Assembly: GCA_000433035.1 (NCBI GenBank)
Contig: FR890809.1
Span: 3,768 to 67,767, forward strand
Direction: 5' to 3'
Source of the DNA: Staphylococcus sp. CAG:324
GTDB lineage: Bacteria > Bacillota_I > Bacilli_A > ML615J-28 > CAG-313
Length of the DNA: 64,000 nt
Position 1 is the first letter of the stretch. The number at the start of each line of letters is the position of its first letter. Below the pieces are notes generated by a model. It saw only the letters and a list, made by a program, of their open reading frames with translations. It made no database searches and was not told the DNA's origin. Positions 10,270 to 18,854 of the stretch are shown here, one piece after another. The translations under genes and the position numbers were made by a program.

Positions 10270-11628
10270 TTATGAACCTACCCTTCTTAAAATTTTTCTA
10301 ACTAATAAATTAGCAAGAATCATTATCAAAAATAAAATCGTTGCAATTGCAGAAGCATATCCCATTTCCATACGTGTATTACCATAATCCATTAGATGGG
10401 TAATAATGGTATGACCTGCATATTCGATTGACGGAAAACCAGCAATATTAATCGATACTTCCGCAATCGCCAAACTAGATGTTATTTGCATTACAGCACC
10501 AAACATTAATTGTGATTTCATTTGTGGTAAAGTAATATACCAAAGTTCTTGCCATCTACTTTTAATACCATCAATAGCACCTGCTTCATAGTATTCTTTA
10601 TTAACACCTTGAAGACCTGCAATAAATGATAAGAAACTGACACCAAGTGACATCCATAATTGTACGATAATTAAAATCCAAATAATATAATCGGGATCTT
10701 GTAACCATGTTATTGGTTCTTGAATGATATTTAATTCCATTAACATTGAATTAGCATACCCATAGTTATCACTACTAAAGATTAACTTCCATACTAAATA
10801 AACATTACCAGATATGGATGGCGCATAGAAGATTAATGTCATAAAACTTCGCAACAATGGTTTTAATTCATTAATCAACCAAGCAAAGACAAAGGCCATA
10901 ATATAACTCACTGGTCCTGTTATAACCGCTAAAATTGCCGTATTTTTAAGTGCTATCATAAATACTTTATCATCAACAAATAAGGATTTATAGTTATCCC
11001 ATCCAACAAAGGTTGGAAATTCTAATAGATTAAAATACGTAAAACTTAAAACTAAAGACATAAGAACAGGAACAACGGTAAAAATAAAGAATAAAATCGT
11101 ATAGGGTGCAACTAAATAGTAATACTGTCTCTTAACAAAAATTTCTCTACGTAATCTTCCACCACGTTTACTCCAGCGATCAATTTTACGAATTACTGAT
11201 CCACGTTCTTTTTCAATTCTTAGTTTTAATGCAGCTTTTTCTGTTTCTTTCAAAGCATCTAAATAAGCTTTTTCTTTTTCTTCAAAATCCAATTGAATTG
11301 GATTTTTATTTAAATCATTGAAGGTTTTTGTTGTTTCAACTTTTACTCCACTTTGATCATCAGAAGTTTCTAATTTAGCAATAGAATCATCTGCTACTTG
11401 TTGAGTGTCTACTTTCATATCTTCATTTTTTACTTCTTGATTAACTTCTAATGTTTCTTTTTGATCTAAAGCAAAATCATTTTTCACAATTTGTTCTTGG
11501 TTAGATTGAGCTTGCTTTTGTTCTTCTATGGCTTTTTTCTTCATCCAATTCACACGTTTACTAACTTTGACTTTTCTTTGGTCTTCATTTGAATCTTTGA
11601 AAACATAATTTTTATCTTTGCGTGCCAT
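10270..11628 (-). CDS. Carbohydrate ABC transporter permease, MalF/UgpA type (pair A)
   Basis: A 452-residue permease whose last 290 residues carry six membrane segments and the EAA loop YEAGAIDGIKSRWQELWYIT (near 345-365). The first 160 residues are hydrophilic, rich in Lys, Glu and Gln, and probably coiled-coil (KKKAIEEQKQAQSNQEQIVK); ordinary UgpA-type permeases lack this. The ATG at 11628 has AAGGAGAG 7 nt upstream. A 78-nt gap without a terminator separates it from the small coiled-coil protein upstream. The extra cytoplasmic region could bind the shared ATPase or the neighbouring coiled-coil protein; that is an inference. Confidence 0.9.
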   Translation of the reverse strand: MARKDKNYVFKDSNEDQRKVKVSKRVNWMKKKAIEEQKQAQSNQEQIVKNDFALDQKETLEVNQEVKNEDMKVDTQQVADDSIAKLETSDDQSGVKVETTKTFNDLNKNPIQLDFEEKEKAYLDALKETEKAALKLRIEKERGSVIRKIDRWSKRGGRLRREIFVKRQYYYLVAPYTILFFIFTVVPVLMSLVLSFTYFNLLEFPTFVGWDNYKSLFVDDKVFMIALKNTAILAVITGPVSYIMAFVFAWLINELKPLLRSFMTLIFYAPSISGNVYLVWKLIFSSDNYGYANSMLMELNIIQEPITWLQDPDYIIWILIIVQLWMSLGVSFLSFIAGLQGVNKEYYEAGAIDGIKSRWQELWYITLPQMKSQLMFGAVMQITSSLAIAEVSINIAGFPSIEYAGHTIITHLMDYGNTRMEMGYASAIATILFLIMILANLLVRKILRRVGS

Positions 11629-11706
11629 AAAAATACTCTCCTTCTTCCCATTTTATTATTAAAGAACAAAATTTAATTATATGGTCATCTTTTTTCATTT
11701 CGTTCC

Positions 11707-12141
11707 TTAATCCTCCATTATTTGTCCTTGTACGATTTCTTCATTAGCAACAACTAAATCAGGATTTTCTTTTGCCCAAGCATCAAATTTTGCTTTTGCT
11801 TCAAGATATTCTTGTTTCACTTGTACAAGTTTTTCCTTGCTTTTTAATAACTCTTCTTTATAGATTTTTATATTTTCTTTTACTTGTGCATCATATTCAG
11901 CATCAATTTTTTTCTGCTCAAGTTTTTTTTCTTTTAGGGCCTTTTTGAGTTCTTCTTTTTCTCTTTTTCGGTCCTCACGGCTCATAATACCACGTTCCAC
12001 TTCTTTTTGTTTTTTCTCGTGATAACGGCGTTTAAAATTAAGTTTTTCTTTTTTACCACCTGTAAGCGCTAGGATAAGAAGATAAACTAGCAATACAACT
12101 GTGATAATTAACATTATAATGACGGCAATTTTTCCACCCAT
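11707..12141 (-). CDS. Small membrane protein with Lys/Glu-rich coiled coil
   Basis: A 144-residue protein: one N-terminal membrane helix (about residues 5-28) followed by about 110 highly charged residues with heptad-like runs (EDRKREKEELKKALKEKKLE). No known family is recognised. It has a good ribosome site (AAGGAG) and sits 17 nt after the binding-protein gene and just before permease pair A. Both permeases of pair A carry unusual charged N-terminal tails, so a cytoplasmic coiled-coil interaction between these three proteins is conceivable. Composition and context are all that can be offered. Confidence 0.6.
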   Translation of the reverse strand: MGGKIAVIIMLIITVVLLVYLLILALTGGKKEKLNFKRRYHEKKQKEVERGIMSREDRKREKEELKKALKEKKLEQKKIDAEYDAQVKENIKIYKEELLKSKEKLVQVKQEYLEAKAKFDAWAKENPDLVVANEEIVQGQIMED

Positions 12142-12158
12142 GTTTTTCTCCTTCCCTA

Positions 12159-15100
12159 TTAATCATCTAATGTAGGTAAATCAAATTCTTTACGCTTACG
12201 ATTTATTTCATCATTAATATTTCCACAATATTCAACTAAAGTTTCACGTGCATTATAATAATTATTGATTACTTCACGATAGGCATTTTCAATTTCACGA
12301 CCAACAATATAACTACCTGCAACTTGTGGCATTTCATGAACTTTACTCCATTGTAACATCAAAGTATCTAAATCTTCTTGTGGCCAAGCAAGTGATTGGA
12401 AAGCCTTAACATTTGCGGTAGCATGTCTTGCAGCTGAACCTAAAATTCCTTCCATTTCACGACCAAATTGTGCTTGAGTTTCAGCTCCTGTCCACCATTT
12501 TAAGAATTCCCATGAAGCATTATATTTAGCTTCTTTTTCTTTTTCAGAGACCTTATCAGGTTGCTTCATAATAACTGCACCAGTACCACTTGCAGTTGAA
12601 GTATAATCAATTTCACCAGTTTCATCATTATAAGTGCCTGGAATTAAATGGAATGACCATTTACCTTTTAATTCTGGTGCCGAAACACTCAAAGTATTAT
12701 AAGTTTCATAATAAGCAATACCAATTGGCATTTCTCCAGAACGGAAACGATTTACAAAACTTGCTGATTTCGGAAATGAATATAAGGTATAAAACTCCGT
12801 CCAATATTCAAATGATCGCATCGCAGCATCACTCATAAGACCAGTTTCTTTATTATCATTAGCATATAAATCGCCACCATTTTGATATAACATTGATACA
12901 AAAACAGGATTTAATGCATTAGCACCGGCATCATTAACTGGTAGATAGAATTGTAATTGTTGTGTTTGTAATTCAGCTACTAAATCTATCACATCATCCC
13001 ATGTTTCAGGAATAAAATCATTCCAACCATTTTCTTCAAAAATATCATCGCGAACAAACATTACCATAAAAATTTGTTTTTCAGGAAGAGCATATACTCC
13101 TTTAATATTTTTTTGTAATTCAGCTTTAGAATATCTAGAACTATCAAATAAATCTTCTTTAGTGATATTATTTTGATCCACATAATCTTGTATTGCATAA
13201 TATGCATTTATCTTATCTTGAGCATCTTTATCCCCTGCTGCTGCTTTTTCAATATCCGTATTGGTAATTGAATAAAATTGAAATTGTCTAAGCGATGAAG
13301 CATGAAAAACATTTTCTTTAGAATTGTCCCATGTCGTTGCCCCATCTGGCATAACATAAACTACATCCCAAAAATCATCAAAATTGGTCAAATCATATAC
13401 AGCGTTACGAAGAGCATAATTAACTGGCAAACTAGAATCAACATTTAAGGCAACATCAGGCCCTATTCCCGCAAGCGTTGCTTTTAACAAAACATCGGCA
13501 CCAGTCAATTTTAAATCAACCTTTATTCCTGTTTCTTTAGTAAATGTTGTATCAATCAAATTACGAACAACATTTGCTTGGTCACGACCAAGTGTCATCC
13601 ATACTTCAATGGATTCGCTTTGTCCTTCATTTTCAACTGTTTCACCAATTGTTGTATAATCAATAAAGAAAGATAAGAAGAAAGAACAAATACCATTCCA
13701 CATCTTTCTAAAGAATCCCTCATTTGCTTTAGGAAGTTCAATATCAGGTGTGTGTACTTCAATATAATCTAGCGATAAAGGTAATTCTCTAAGTTCTGTA
13801 AGCAAAGAACCAAGAGAAGAAATATTATTCATAAAAGAAGTTAATTTTTGAGTAATTGAACGAGGCTTTTCAATAAAATCCGAAAGTTGTCTAACCATTG
13901 AATCAATTACCCCTGTTTTGTCAGACTTTCCACCTGATATTTCAGCAATACTATTTGATACATCTGCAAGTTCATCATGATATTTTGTTAAATCACTAAT
14001 TAATTCAGGAAATTTTGAAGTAAGTTCATAATCACGATTTTTGTCTGGTGAAGTCGTTGTATAAGAAACTATCATTCGATACGTTCTATTTAAATCATCA
14101 ATGGTGGATTGAATTCTTTCAATAAGAGGAGCATATGCACCAAGCGTTACCTCTAAAGTAAGCGTATACGTTTTACCTTTTTGGAAATAGAATAAATAAT
14201 CTTCTTCACCATTTCCTAAAGTTACGTTTTGCCAATCACTAGAAAAATTAAATTGTACATCATTTAATTCATCAAATAAAACTTGATTAGTACCGCCATC
14301 TTCACTAATATAGGCAATTCGACTAGAATACATTCCTCGTATTAGATTTTGACGAGCACGCATAGAAATATTGTAATAACCATCTTCAGGAACACTAAAA
14401 TCCCAACTAATCCAATCTCCTAATATTTTCCATTGCTCACCACCAATATAATTTTTTCTCGTCTCTTTTAAACTAAATGGTTTAGTATTTGATGAAGAAC
14501 GATCAGTTAAAGGATAAAGAGTTGGTGATGATTTATATGCTGTTTTTTCCGCTTGCATTGCCCCTGTTGTTTGATTGTTTAAACTAGGTTCACCATATTT
14601 TTCTTTAAGAGCGGCAAGATATTCTTCATATGTTGGCGTTTGACTAACTGATTTAATATGAAGTTGATCAATCAAAATTGGCTCTTTAATAGAAATCAAT
14701 GATATTTCATTTTCTCCTTCTTCAAAATAGAACATATATGGTTCTGTAACATATCCCATATCATCTTTAAAATATCCTTCTTTAAATGTAAAAACTTCTA
14801 TTTGTTGAGGCTTAATATCATTGCCATTAGTATCTACCTTTAAAGCACCATTTTCATCATAAGATTGCGGATCATCTTTCCATACTCTAGAAAAAGTAAA
14901 ACTATCCGCCCCTTCAAAAGGAATTTCACCATTAATCATTAATTTTCTTTCTATTGAAGAACTATAGCCAGAAACAGTAAAATAATTTAAATATAAATTA
15001 TAAAAACCCGCTTTTTCAATGTTAACTTTCCAAGTAACTTTGCCACTACTTTTATGAATCAATACTTTATCAGTTGAACTTATTCTATTACTGATTAAAT

Positions 15101-15584
15101 TCTTACTATTTTCAACAATTTTATCTAAAGTAGCTTTTTTTGTTCCATTAGTTATTTGTATTGATGAGTGACCATCAAAAATACAATCATATATGTATTG
15201 ATAATCATTTTGACTATATCCGCTTTGATCAATATCTACAAAACATTCCACTAGTTTTTTTAACTCTTGCGTTCCATTCGTTGGATTAAGTTTATCTTTA
15301 GAAACGTCTATTTCAATAATGCTTGTCACATTACCAGCAGAATCAGTAGTCACTCCATTTATGTCATAATTTGCACCATCAATTACAATGTCTTCCCCTT
15401 CTGGCATAACTTGAGGTTTAGATTCTTTATATAATTGATAGTCATTCTTTATAGTTGAAAAATTTTCTTTATCAATTATTTTACCACTATCATCTCCTTT
15501 ATTACAAGATGTAAGGGAAAATATTCCAATTACAAAAATTGATACAACCATAATACTTAAAAATAATTTTTTGGCCTTTAACAT
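12159..15584 (-). CDS. Giant substrate-binding lipoprotein of the sugar ABC importer, with N-terminal beta-sandwich regions
   Basis: A 1141-residue lipoprotein; the lipobox LTSC is at residues 24-27. The C-terminal part, from about residue 655 (ESIEVWMTLGRDQANVVRN), is a complete family 1 extracellular solute-binding protein: GIGPDVALN, the hinge region, and AYYETYNTLS near the end. Such proteins are usually about 430 residues. The additional 650 residues hold two segments that look like galactose-binding-type beta-sandwiches (about 165-310 and 365-475) and a helical spacer (about 490-640). It overlaps the GH20 gene by 7 nt and precedes both permease pairs. The likely job is to hold a polymer on the cell surface while releasing oligosaccharides to the permeases. 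The binding-protein call is firm; the carbohydrate-binding role of the N-terminal part is inferred. Confidence 0.85.
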   Translation of the reverse strand: MLKAKKLFLSIMVVSIFVIGIFSLTSCNKGDDSGKIIDKENFSTIKNDYQLYKESKPQVMPEGEDIVIDGANYDINGVTTDSAGNVTSIIEIDVSKDKLNPTNGTQELKKLVECFVDIDQSGYSQNDYQYIYDCIFDGHSSIQITNGTKKATLDKIVENSKNLISNRISSTDKVLIHKSSGKVTWKVNIEKAGFYNLYLNYFTVSGYSSSIERKLMINGEIPFEGADSFTFSRVWKDDPQSYDENGALKVDTNGNDIKPQQIEVFTFKEGYFKDDMGYVTEPYMFYFEEGENEISLISIKEPILIDQLHIKSVSQTPTYEEYLAALKEKYGEPSLNNQTTGAMQAEKTAYKSSPTLYPLTDRSSSNTKPFSLKETRKNYIGGEQWKILGDWISWDFSVPEDGYYNISMRARQNLIRGMYSSRIAYISEDGGTNQVLFDELNDVQFNFSSDWQNVTLGNGEEDYLFYFQKGKTYTLTLEVTLGAYAPLIERIQSTIDDLNRTYRMIVSYTTTSPDKNRDYELTSKFPELISDLTKYHDELADVSNSIAEISGGKSDKTGVIDSMVRQLSDFIEKPRSITQKLTSFMNNISSLGSLLTELRELPLSLDYIEVHTPDIELPKANEGFFRKMWNGICSFFLSFFIDYTTIGETVENEGQSESIEVWMTLGRDQANVVRNLIDTTFTKETGIKVDLKLTGADVLLKATLAGIGPDVALNVDSSLPVNYALRNAVYDLTNFDDFWDVVYVMPDGATTWDNSKENVFHASSLRQFQFYSITNTDIEKAAAGDKDAQDKINAYYAIQDYVDQNNITKEDLFDSSRYSKAELQKNIKGVYALPEKQIFMVMFVRDDIFEENGWNDFIPETWDDVIDLVAELQTQQLQFYLPVNDAGANALNPVFVSMLYQNGGDLYANDNKETGLMSDAAMRSFEYWTEFYTLYSFPKSASFVNRFRSGEMPIGIAYYETYNTLSVSAPELKGKWSFHLIPGTYNDETGEIDYTSTASGTGAVIMKQPDKVSEKEKEAKYNASWEFLKWWTGAETQAQFGREMEGILGSAARHATANVKAFQSLAWPQEDLDTLMLQWSKVHEMPQVAGSYIVGREIENAYREVINNYYNARETLVEYCGNINDEINRKRKEFDLPTLDD

Positions 15585-17386
15585 ACGTTCTCCTTTCTCG
15601 TCATTTGCGTTAGAATTTCAATCAGCCATTGTATTCGATTAGCACTTTTTTCATATCCGTTAGGGTTATTTCTTATATACCATAAATACTTATGTTCAAT
15701 AAGATATTCTTGTAAAATTTTTATTTCATTATCAAAACTGGTTGGAATGTTATTTTTAATATTTGTAAATTTCCTATTTATTGATAATAAGACTTTTAGC
15801 AATTTTAAACTATTTTTTAATTCACTAGTTTCAAGCGAACAATTGGCTTTTTCCAAAAGAAATTGCGCTTTATTAAAAGATATTTCTAGTAATTGACAAT
15901 TTTTTTCTTCAACCAAATTTGAAAAAATCCTTGTTTGATAAAACTCTATTGGATTCAACTGATTTCTAGCATGTTCAGCCCATAAAATTGCGCTAAATAA
16001 TCTGCTTCCATAATCACGATAATCTCCCTCTAATAAATGATATTGAGCAAGTTCAAGGATTGCCTCACACAAAGCATCATCTTTTAACATTTTTTTAAGA
16101 TATCCTATTGCATCATCTAATTCACAAGACCCCCAAGCCAAAAGCCCTCCAAAAATAAATCCTAAATAACTAACAGGAAGATATTGTAAATGTCCAATAT
16201 CACCCCAATCAGTAACTAAAATTCCTAATCCATTATATTTTTTTGCGGCCTTCGCACTATGGATAATTGTCAAACTCATATCAAGCATTCTACTTGTAAT
16301 AGTTGACCAAGATGAAGTTCCCGGAGCTAATATATAGTTTACATTATTCTCAAACAACATTTTTGCATGTTTTTCAAAAGGATAATCTTTATTGTAACCC
16401 CAATCAATAAAAATGACATCTTTAGGAAGTTTTGTAATTTTTTCTGGATGTTTTACTAAAACATCACCCCAAAGCATTGGAATTTTATTATATTTTCTTA
16501 CATCATCTGCTAAAATAGTAAAATAGTCAATATACACATCTTCAATTGATGAAGTTTGAGCTTTTTTAAAACTTTTACCATGACCTAGTTCATACGGCTC
16601 ATCAAAATTCATATTAAAATATCTAGATGATGTATAAGGAAGCATATCACTATACATTTTTTTTACCAAATTTACAGATTCCTCATTTGTTGGATCCAAG
16701 GTCGATGGTGCTCGATGACTTCCCCATATATCAAAACCATCTTCACATTCAGCAAGTTTTTTATATTCATCTTGAGCAAGCCAATCGCTCATATGTCCAA
16801 AACCATTTTGATTTGGTACAAAATCAATATAATACTCTTGAGCAAACTTTTCTAGTTCCAAATAATCTTGTAAACAAAGATAATTATTATCGCTTAAAAG
16901 ATGTTTAAAACTCTGATATTCAAAAGAAAATCCCTCAATATATAGTTCTAAATGATTGTATCTTAATGTAGCAAACATCACTACAAGTTTTTTCAATGTA
17001 TCCAAAGTAGGTACTTTACTTCTGCTAATGTCTAACATTACACCTCTTACTGCTAAATCAGGATAATCTTCTATTTCTAAACATAGTTGGTTATCACTAT
17101 TTAAAATATCCCTTAATGTAAGTAATCCATAAAATGCTCCATTTGGTTGTTTTGCGATAATTGTTATTACCTCTTTTTCAATTTTTAGTTTATAACCCTC
17201 ATAATTTGTTATATCATCACTTTTTTCAATCATTAAAGGGATTCCTTCTTTTTGATTGACTTCAAACATTTGATATAATAAATTATTAAAATGTTCATCA
17301 AAACTAGACGTCACTTTACTAATTTTTTGTGAATTCATCTTTTCTTTACTAAATATTAAAGTCTTAGGGTTGGGAAATAGTTTCAA
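15578..17386 (-). CDS. GH20-type beta-N-acetylhexosaminidase, probably cytoplasmic
   Basis: A 602-residue protein with no signal peptide. An N-terminal GH20b-like domain (about 1-100) is followed by the GH20 barrel: RGVMLDISRSKVPTLDTLK near 115-135, QNGFGHMSDW near 200, and the catalytic Asp-Glu pair in NMNFDEPYELGHGK near 265-275. GH20 enzymes remove terminal GlcNAc or GalNAc from imported oligosaccharides using the substrate acetamido group. The start is a TTG at 17384-17386, with AGGTGG 7 nt upstream; no ATG fits. It is the first gene after the promoter at 17449-17477, so it heads the operon. Lengths and motifs fit the family; the exact sugar is unknown. Confidence 0.8.
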   Translation of the reverse strand: MKLFPNPKTLIFSKEKMNSQKISKVTSSFDEHFNNLLYQMFEVNQKEGIPLMIEKSDDITNYEGYKLKIEKEVITIIAKQPNGAFYGLLTLRDILNSDNQLCLEIEDYPDLAVRGVMLDISRSKVPTLDTLKKLVVMFATLRYNHLELYIEGFSFEYQSFKHLLSDNNYLCLQDYLELEKFAQEYYIDFVPNQNGFGHMSDWLAQDEYKKLAECEDGFDIWGSHRAPSTLDPTNEESVNLVKKMYSDMLPYTSSRYFNMNFDEPYELGHGKSFKKAQTSSIEDVYIDYFTILADDVRKYNKIPMLWGDVLVKHPEKITKLPKDVIFIDWGYNKDYPFEKHAKMLFENNVNYILAPGTSSWSTITSRMLDMSLTIIHSAKAAKKYNGLGILVTDWGDIGHLQYLPVSYLGFIFGGLLAWGSCELDDAIGYLKKMLKDDALCEAILELAQYHLLEGDYRDYGSRLFSAILWAEHARNQLNPIEFYQTRIFSNLVEEKNCQLLEISFNKAQFLLEKANCSLETSELKNSLKLLKVLLSINRKFTNIKNNIPTSFDNEIKILQEYLIEHKYLWYIRNNPNGYEKSANRIQWLIEILTQMTRKENVC

Positions 17387-17448
17387 AAAACCACCTCATC
17401 TCATATAAATTTTGCGATTTACCCGCATTTTGCCATATTATTCATCTT

Positions 17449-17477
17449 ATTATATCAAAGAAAACGTTTTTATTCAA
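17449..17477 (-). promoter_or_regulatory. Sigma-A promoter of the sugar-uptake operon
   Basis: On the minus strand the -35 is TTGAAT (17472-17477) and the -10 is TATAAT (17449-17454), separated by exactly 17 bp. Transcription would begin about 55 nt before the TTG start of the GH20 gene. No other promoter or terminator was seen in the next 17 kb, so this probably drives the whole cluster. Confidence 0.8.
17458..17473. promoter_or_regulatory. Palindromic operator, LacI/CcpA type, inside the promoter spacer
   Basis: The symmetric sequence AAAACGTTTT with a central CG (17461-17470) lies between the -35 and -10 boxes. A CG-centred palindrome of this kind is typical for LacI-family repressors, including CcpA (cre sites). 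Binding there would block RNA polymerase. The LacI-type regulator at 28560-29648 is a candidate, but CcpA encoded elsewhere is equally possible. Confidence 0.55.
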
Positions 17478-17490
17478 GTAATAGACTATT

Positions 17491-17530
17491 AAAAAACATG
17501 GAAATAGTTTTTTCTAAAAACTATTTCCAT
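17491..17530 (-). terminator. Second (tandem) terminator after the GHL10 operon
   Basis: A perfect inverted repeat, GGAAATAGTTTT with its complement, forms a 14-bp stem followed on the minus strand by a run of six T. It lies 20 nt beyond the first terminator and shields the GH20 promoter from read-through. Confidence 0.75.
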
Positions 17531-17544
17531 CATCATAAAAGAAT

Positions 17545-17579
17545 AAAAAACCAGATAAGTTTTCATTATCTAGTTTTTT
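17545..17579 (-). terminator. Terminator of the GHL10/M19 operon
   Basis: Minus-strand hairpin ACTAGATAA / TTATCTGGT followed by a T run, starting about 10 nt after the stop codon of the cytoplasmic GHL10 gene. Confidence 0.8.
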
Positions 17580-17587
17580 GTTCTTTT

Positions 17588-18853
17588 TTATTTACACCAT
17601 AATTCTTTTATCGTATCTAGAGCTTTATCTTTCACATCATTTTGACCTTTTACTAAATCTCGATATGTAAAAAAGATTGTTCCACTAATGTGATCAAATT
17701 GACAATTAAACTTCAATTGATTGGCAATTTCTTCAGGATTTTGCCAAAATTCATTAGAACCCATTTGATATAATCCCTGACCAATATAAAGAGTTGTATG
17801 GGTATATTTTGCAATATCATTCCACCATTTCGTTAAATCGTGATATGTTACATCAACTCTTTCAAAAGGGAAATAAACTTGAGGAACAACATAATCAATC
17901 CAATTTTCCTTCATCCATTTATATACATCTGAGTATAATTCTGAATAACATTGCAAGGCACCTTCAGAATTATATGAACCTTTCTCCCAACCATCTTTTC
18001 TAATTTTATCATTTGTACGATAAATCGCAAAAGGGCTAATACCAAATAATACCTTTTTTCCTGTTTTACTAAACGATTTTTTCAACTCATTATGAATATT
18101 TTCAATCATTTCATCTACATTTCGGCGGCGCCAATCTTCAAAATTTTCATTCTCACTTTTGCGATTTTTTAAATAATCTTGTTCTTCTCTTTCATAAGGA
18201 ATTTTGCCATATGGATAAAAATAATCATCAATATGAACGCCTTCAATATCATAGTTTTCAACTACCTCCATAATCGATTTTGTTACAAAATCAATTACTT
18301 CTTTATGTGAAGGAGCTAATATTACCTTATTTGTACCATCAACAACAAGATGTTCAGGATGTCTTTTGGCAAAGTTCAAATCATCTAACGTATCTACATA
18401 TGCTTGAATTGCATCATCAATATCTTGATGCTCTAAATCAAGGGCAGTTTGACTTACTCTATATGGATTCATCCATGCATGCACTCTGATACCATATTTT
18501 TTTGCTTCATCAATTACAAATTGCAAAACATCAAAACCAGGATCTTTTCCTTCACATCCTGTAATATATCTTGACCAAGGATTTAATTTCGATTGATAAA
18601 AAGCATCGTTACAAGGTCTTACTTGAAATATAATGGTATTCATATGATAACTTGCAATATTTTTCACCATTTGTTGTAAATATTGTTGATATTGTGCTAC
18701 TGGAAGACCTTTAGGAGTATCAATATTGGCAACATTAGAAACCCATACTCCTCTAACATCATCTTTCTTAAATTGATATTCTGGAATATCAATATCTTCT
18801 TTAGTATCCCAATATTTTATTGTTTCTTCTTGATTAAACTTTTTTAATTTCAT
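17588..18853 (-). CDS. GHL10 (DUF187) glycoside hydrolase, cytoplasmic form
   Basis: A 421-residue protein consisting of just the GHL10 barrel and no signal peptide. Family landmarks are VRGVWVSNVANID (about 32-44), FQVRPCNDAFY (about 82-92), HAWMNPYRVS (about 132-141) and GVHIDDYFYPYG (about 212-223). The same landmarks recur in the two secreted neighbours. GHL10 proteins are glycoside-hydrolase-like barrels found with peptidoglycan and amino-sugar genes; I do not assign a bond specificity. Lack of a signal suggests it finishes intracellularly what the secreted enzymes begin. It follows the gene at 18855-21302 by 1 nt and ends at tandem terminators. Confidence 0.8.
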   Translation of the reverse strand: MKLKKFNQEETIKYWDTKEDIDIPEYQFKKDDVRGVWVSNVANIDTPKGLPVAQYQQYLQQMVKNIASYHMNTIIFQVRPCNDAFYQSKLNPWSRYITGCEGKDPGFDVLQFVIDEAKKYGIRVHAWMNPYRVSQTALDLEHQDIDDAIQAYVDTLDDLNFAKRHPEHLVVDGTNKVILAPSHKEVIDFVTKSIMEVVENYDIEGVHIDDYFYPYGKIPYEREEQDYLKNRKSENENFEDWRRRNVDEMIENIHNELKKSFSKTGKKVLFGISPFAIYRTNDKIRKDGWEKGSYNSEGALQCYSELYSDVYKWMKENWIDYVVPQVYFPFERVDVTYHDLTKWWNDIAKYTHTTLYIGQGLYQMGSNEFWQNPEEIANQLKFNCQFDHISGTIFFTYRDLVKGQNDVKDKALDTIKELWCK

Positions 18854-18854
18854 A

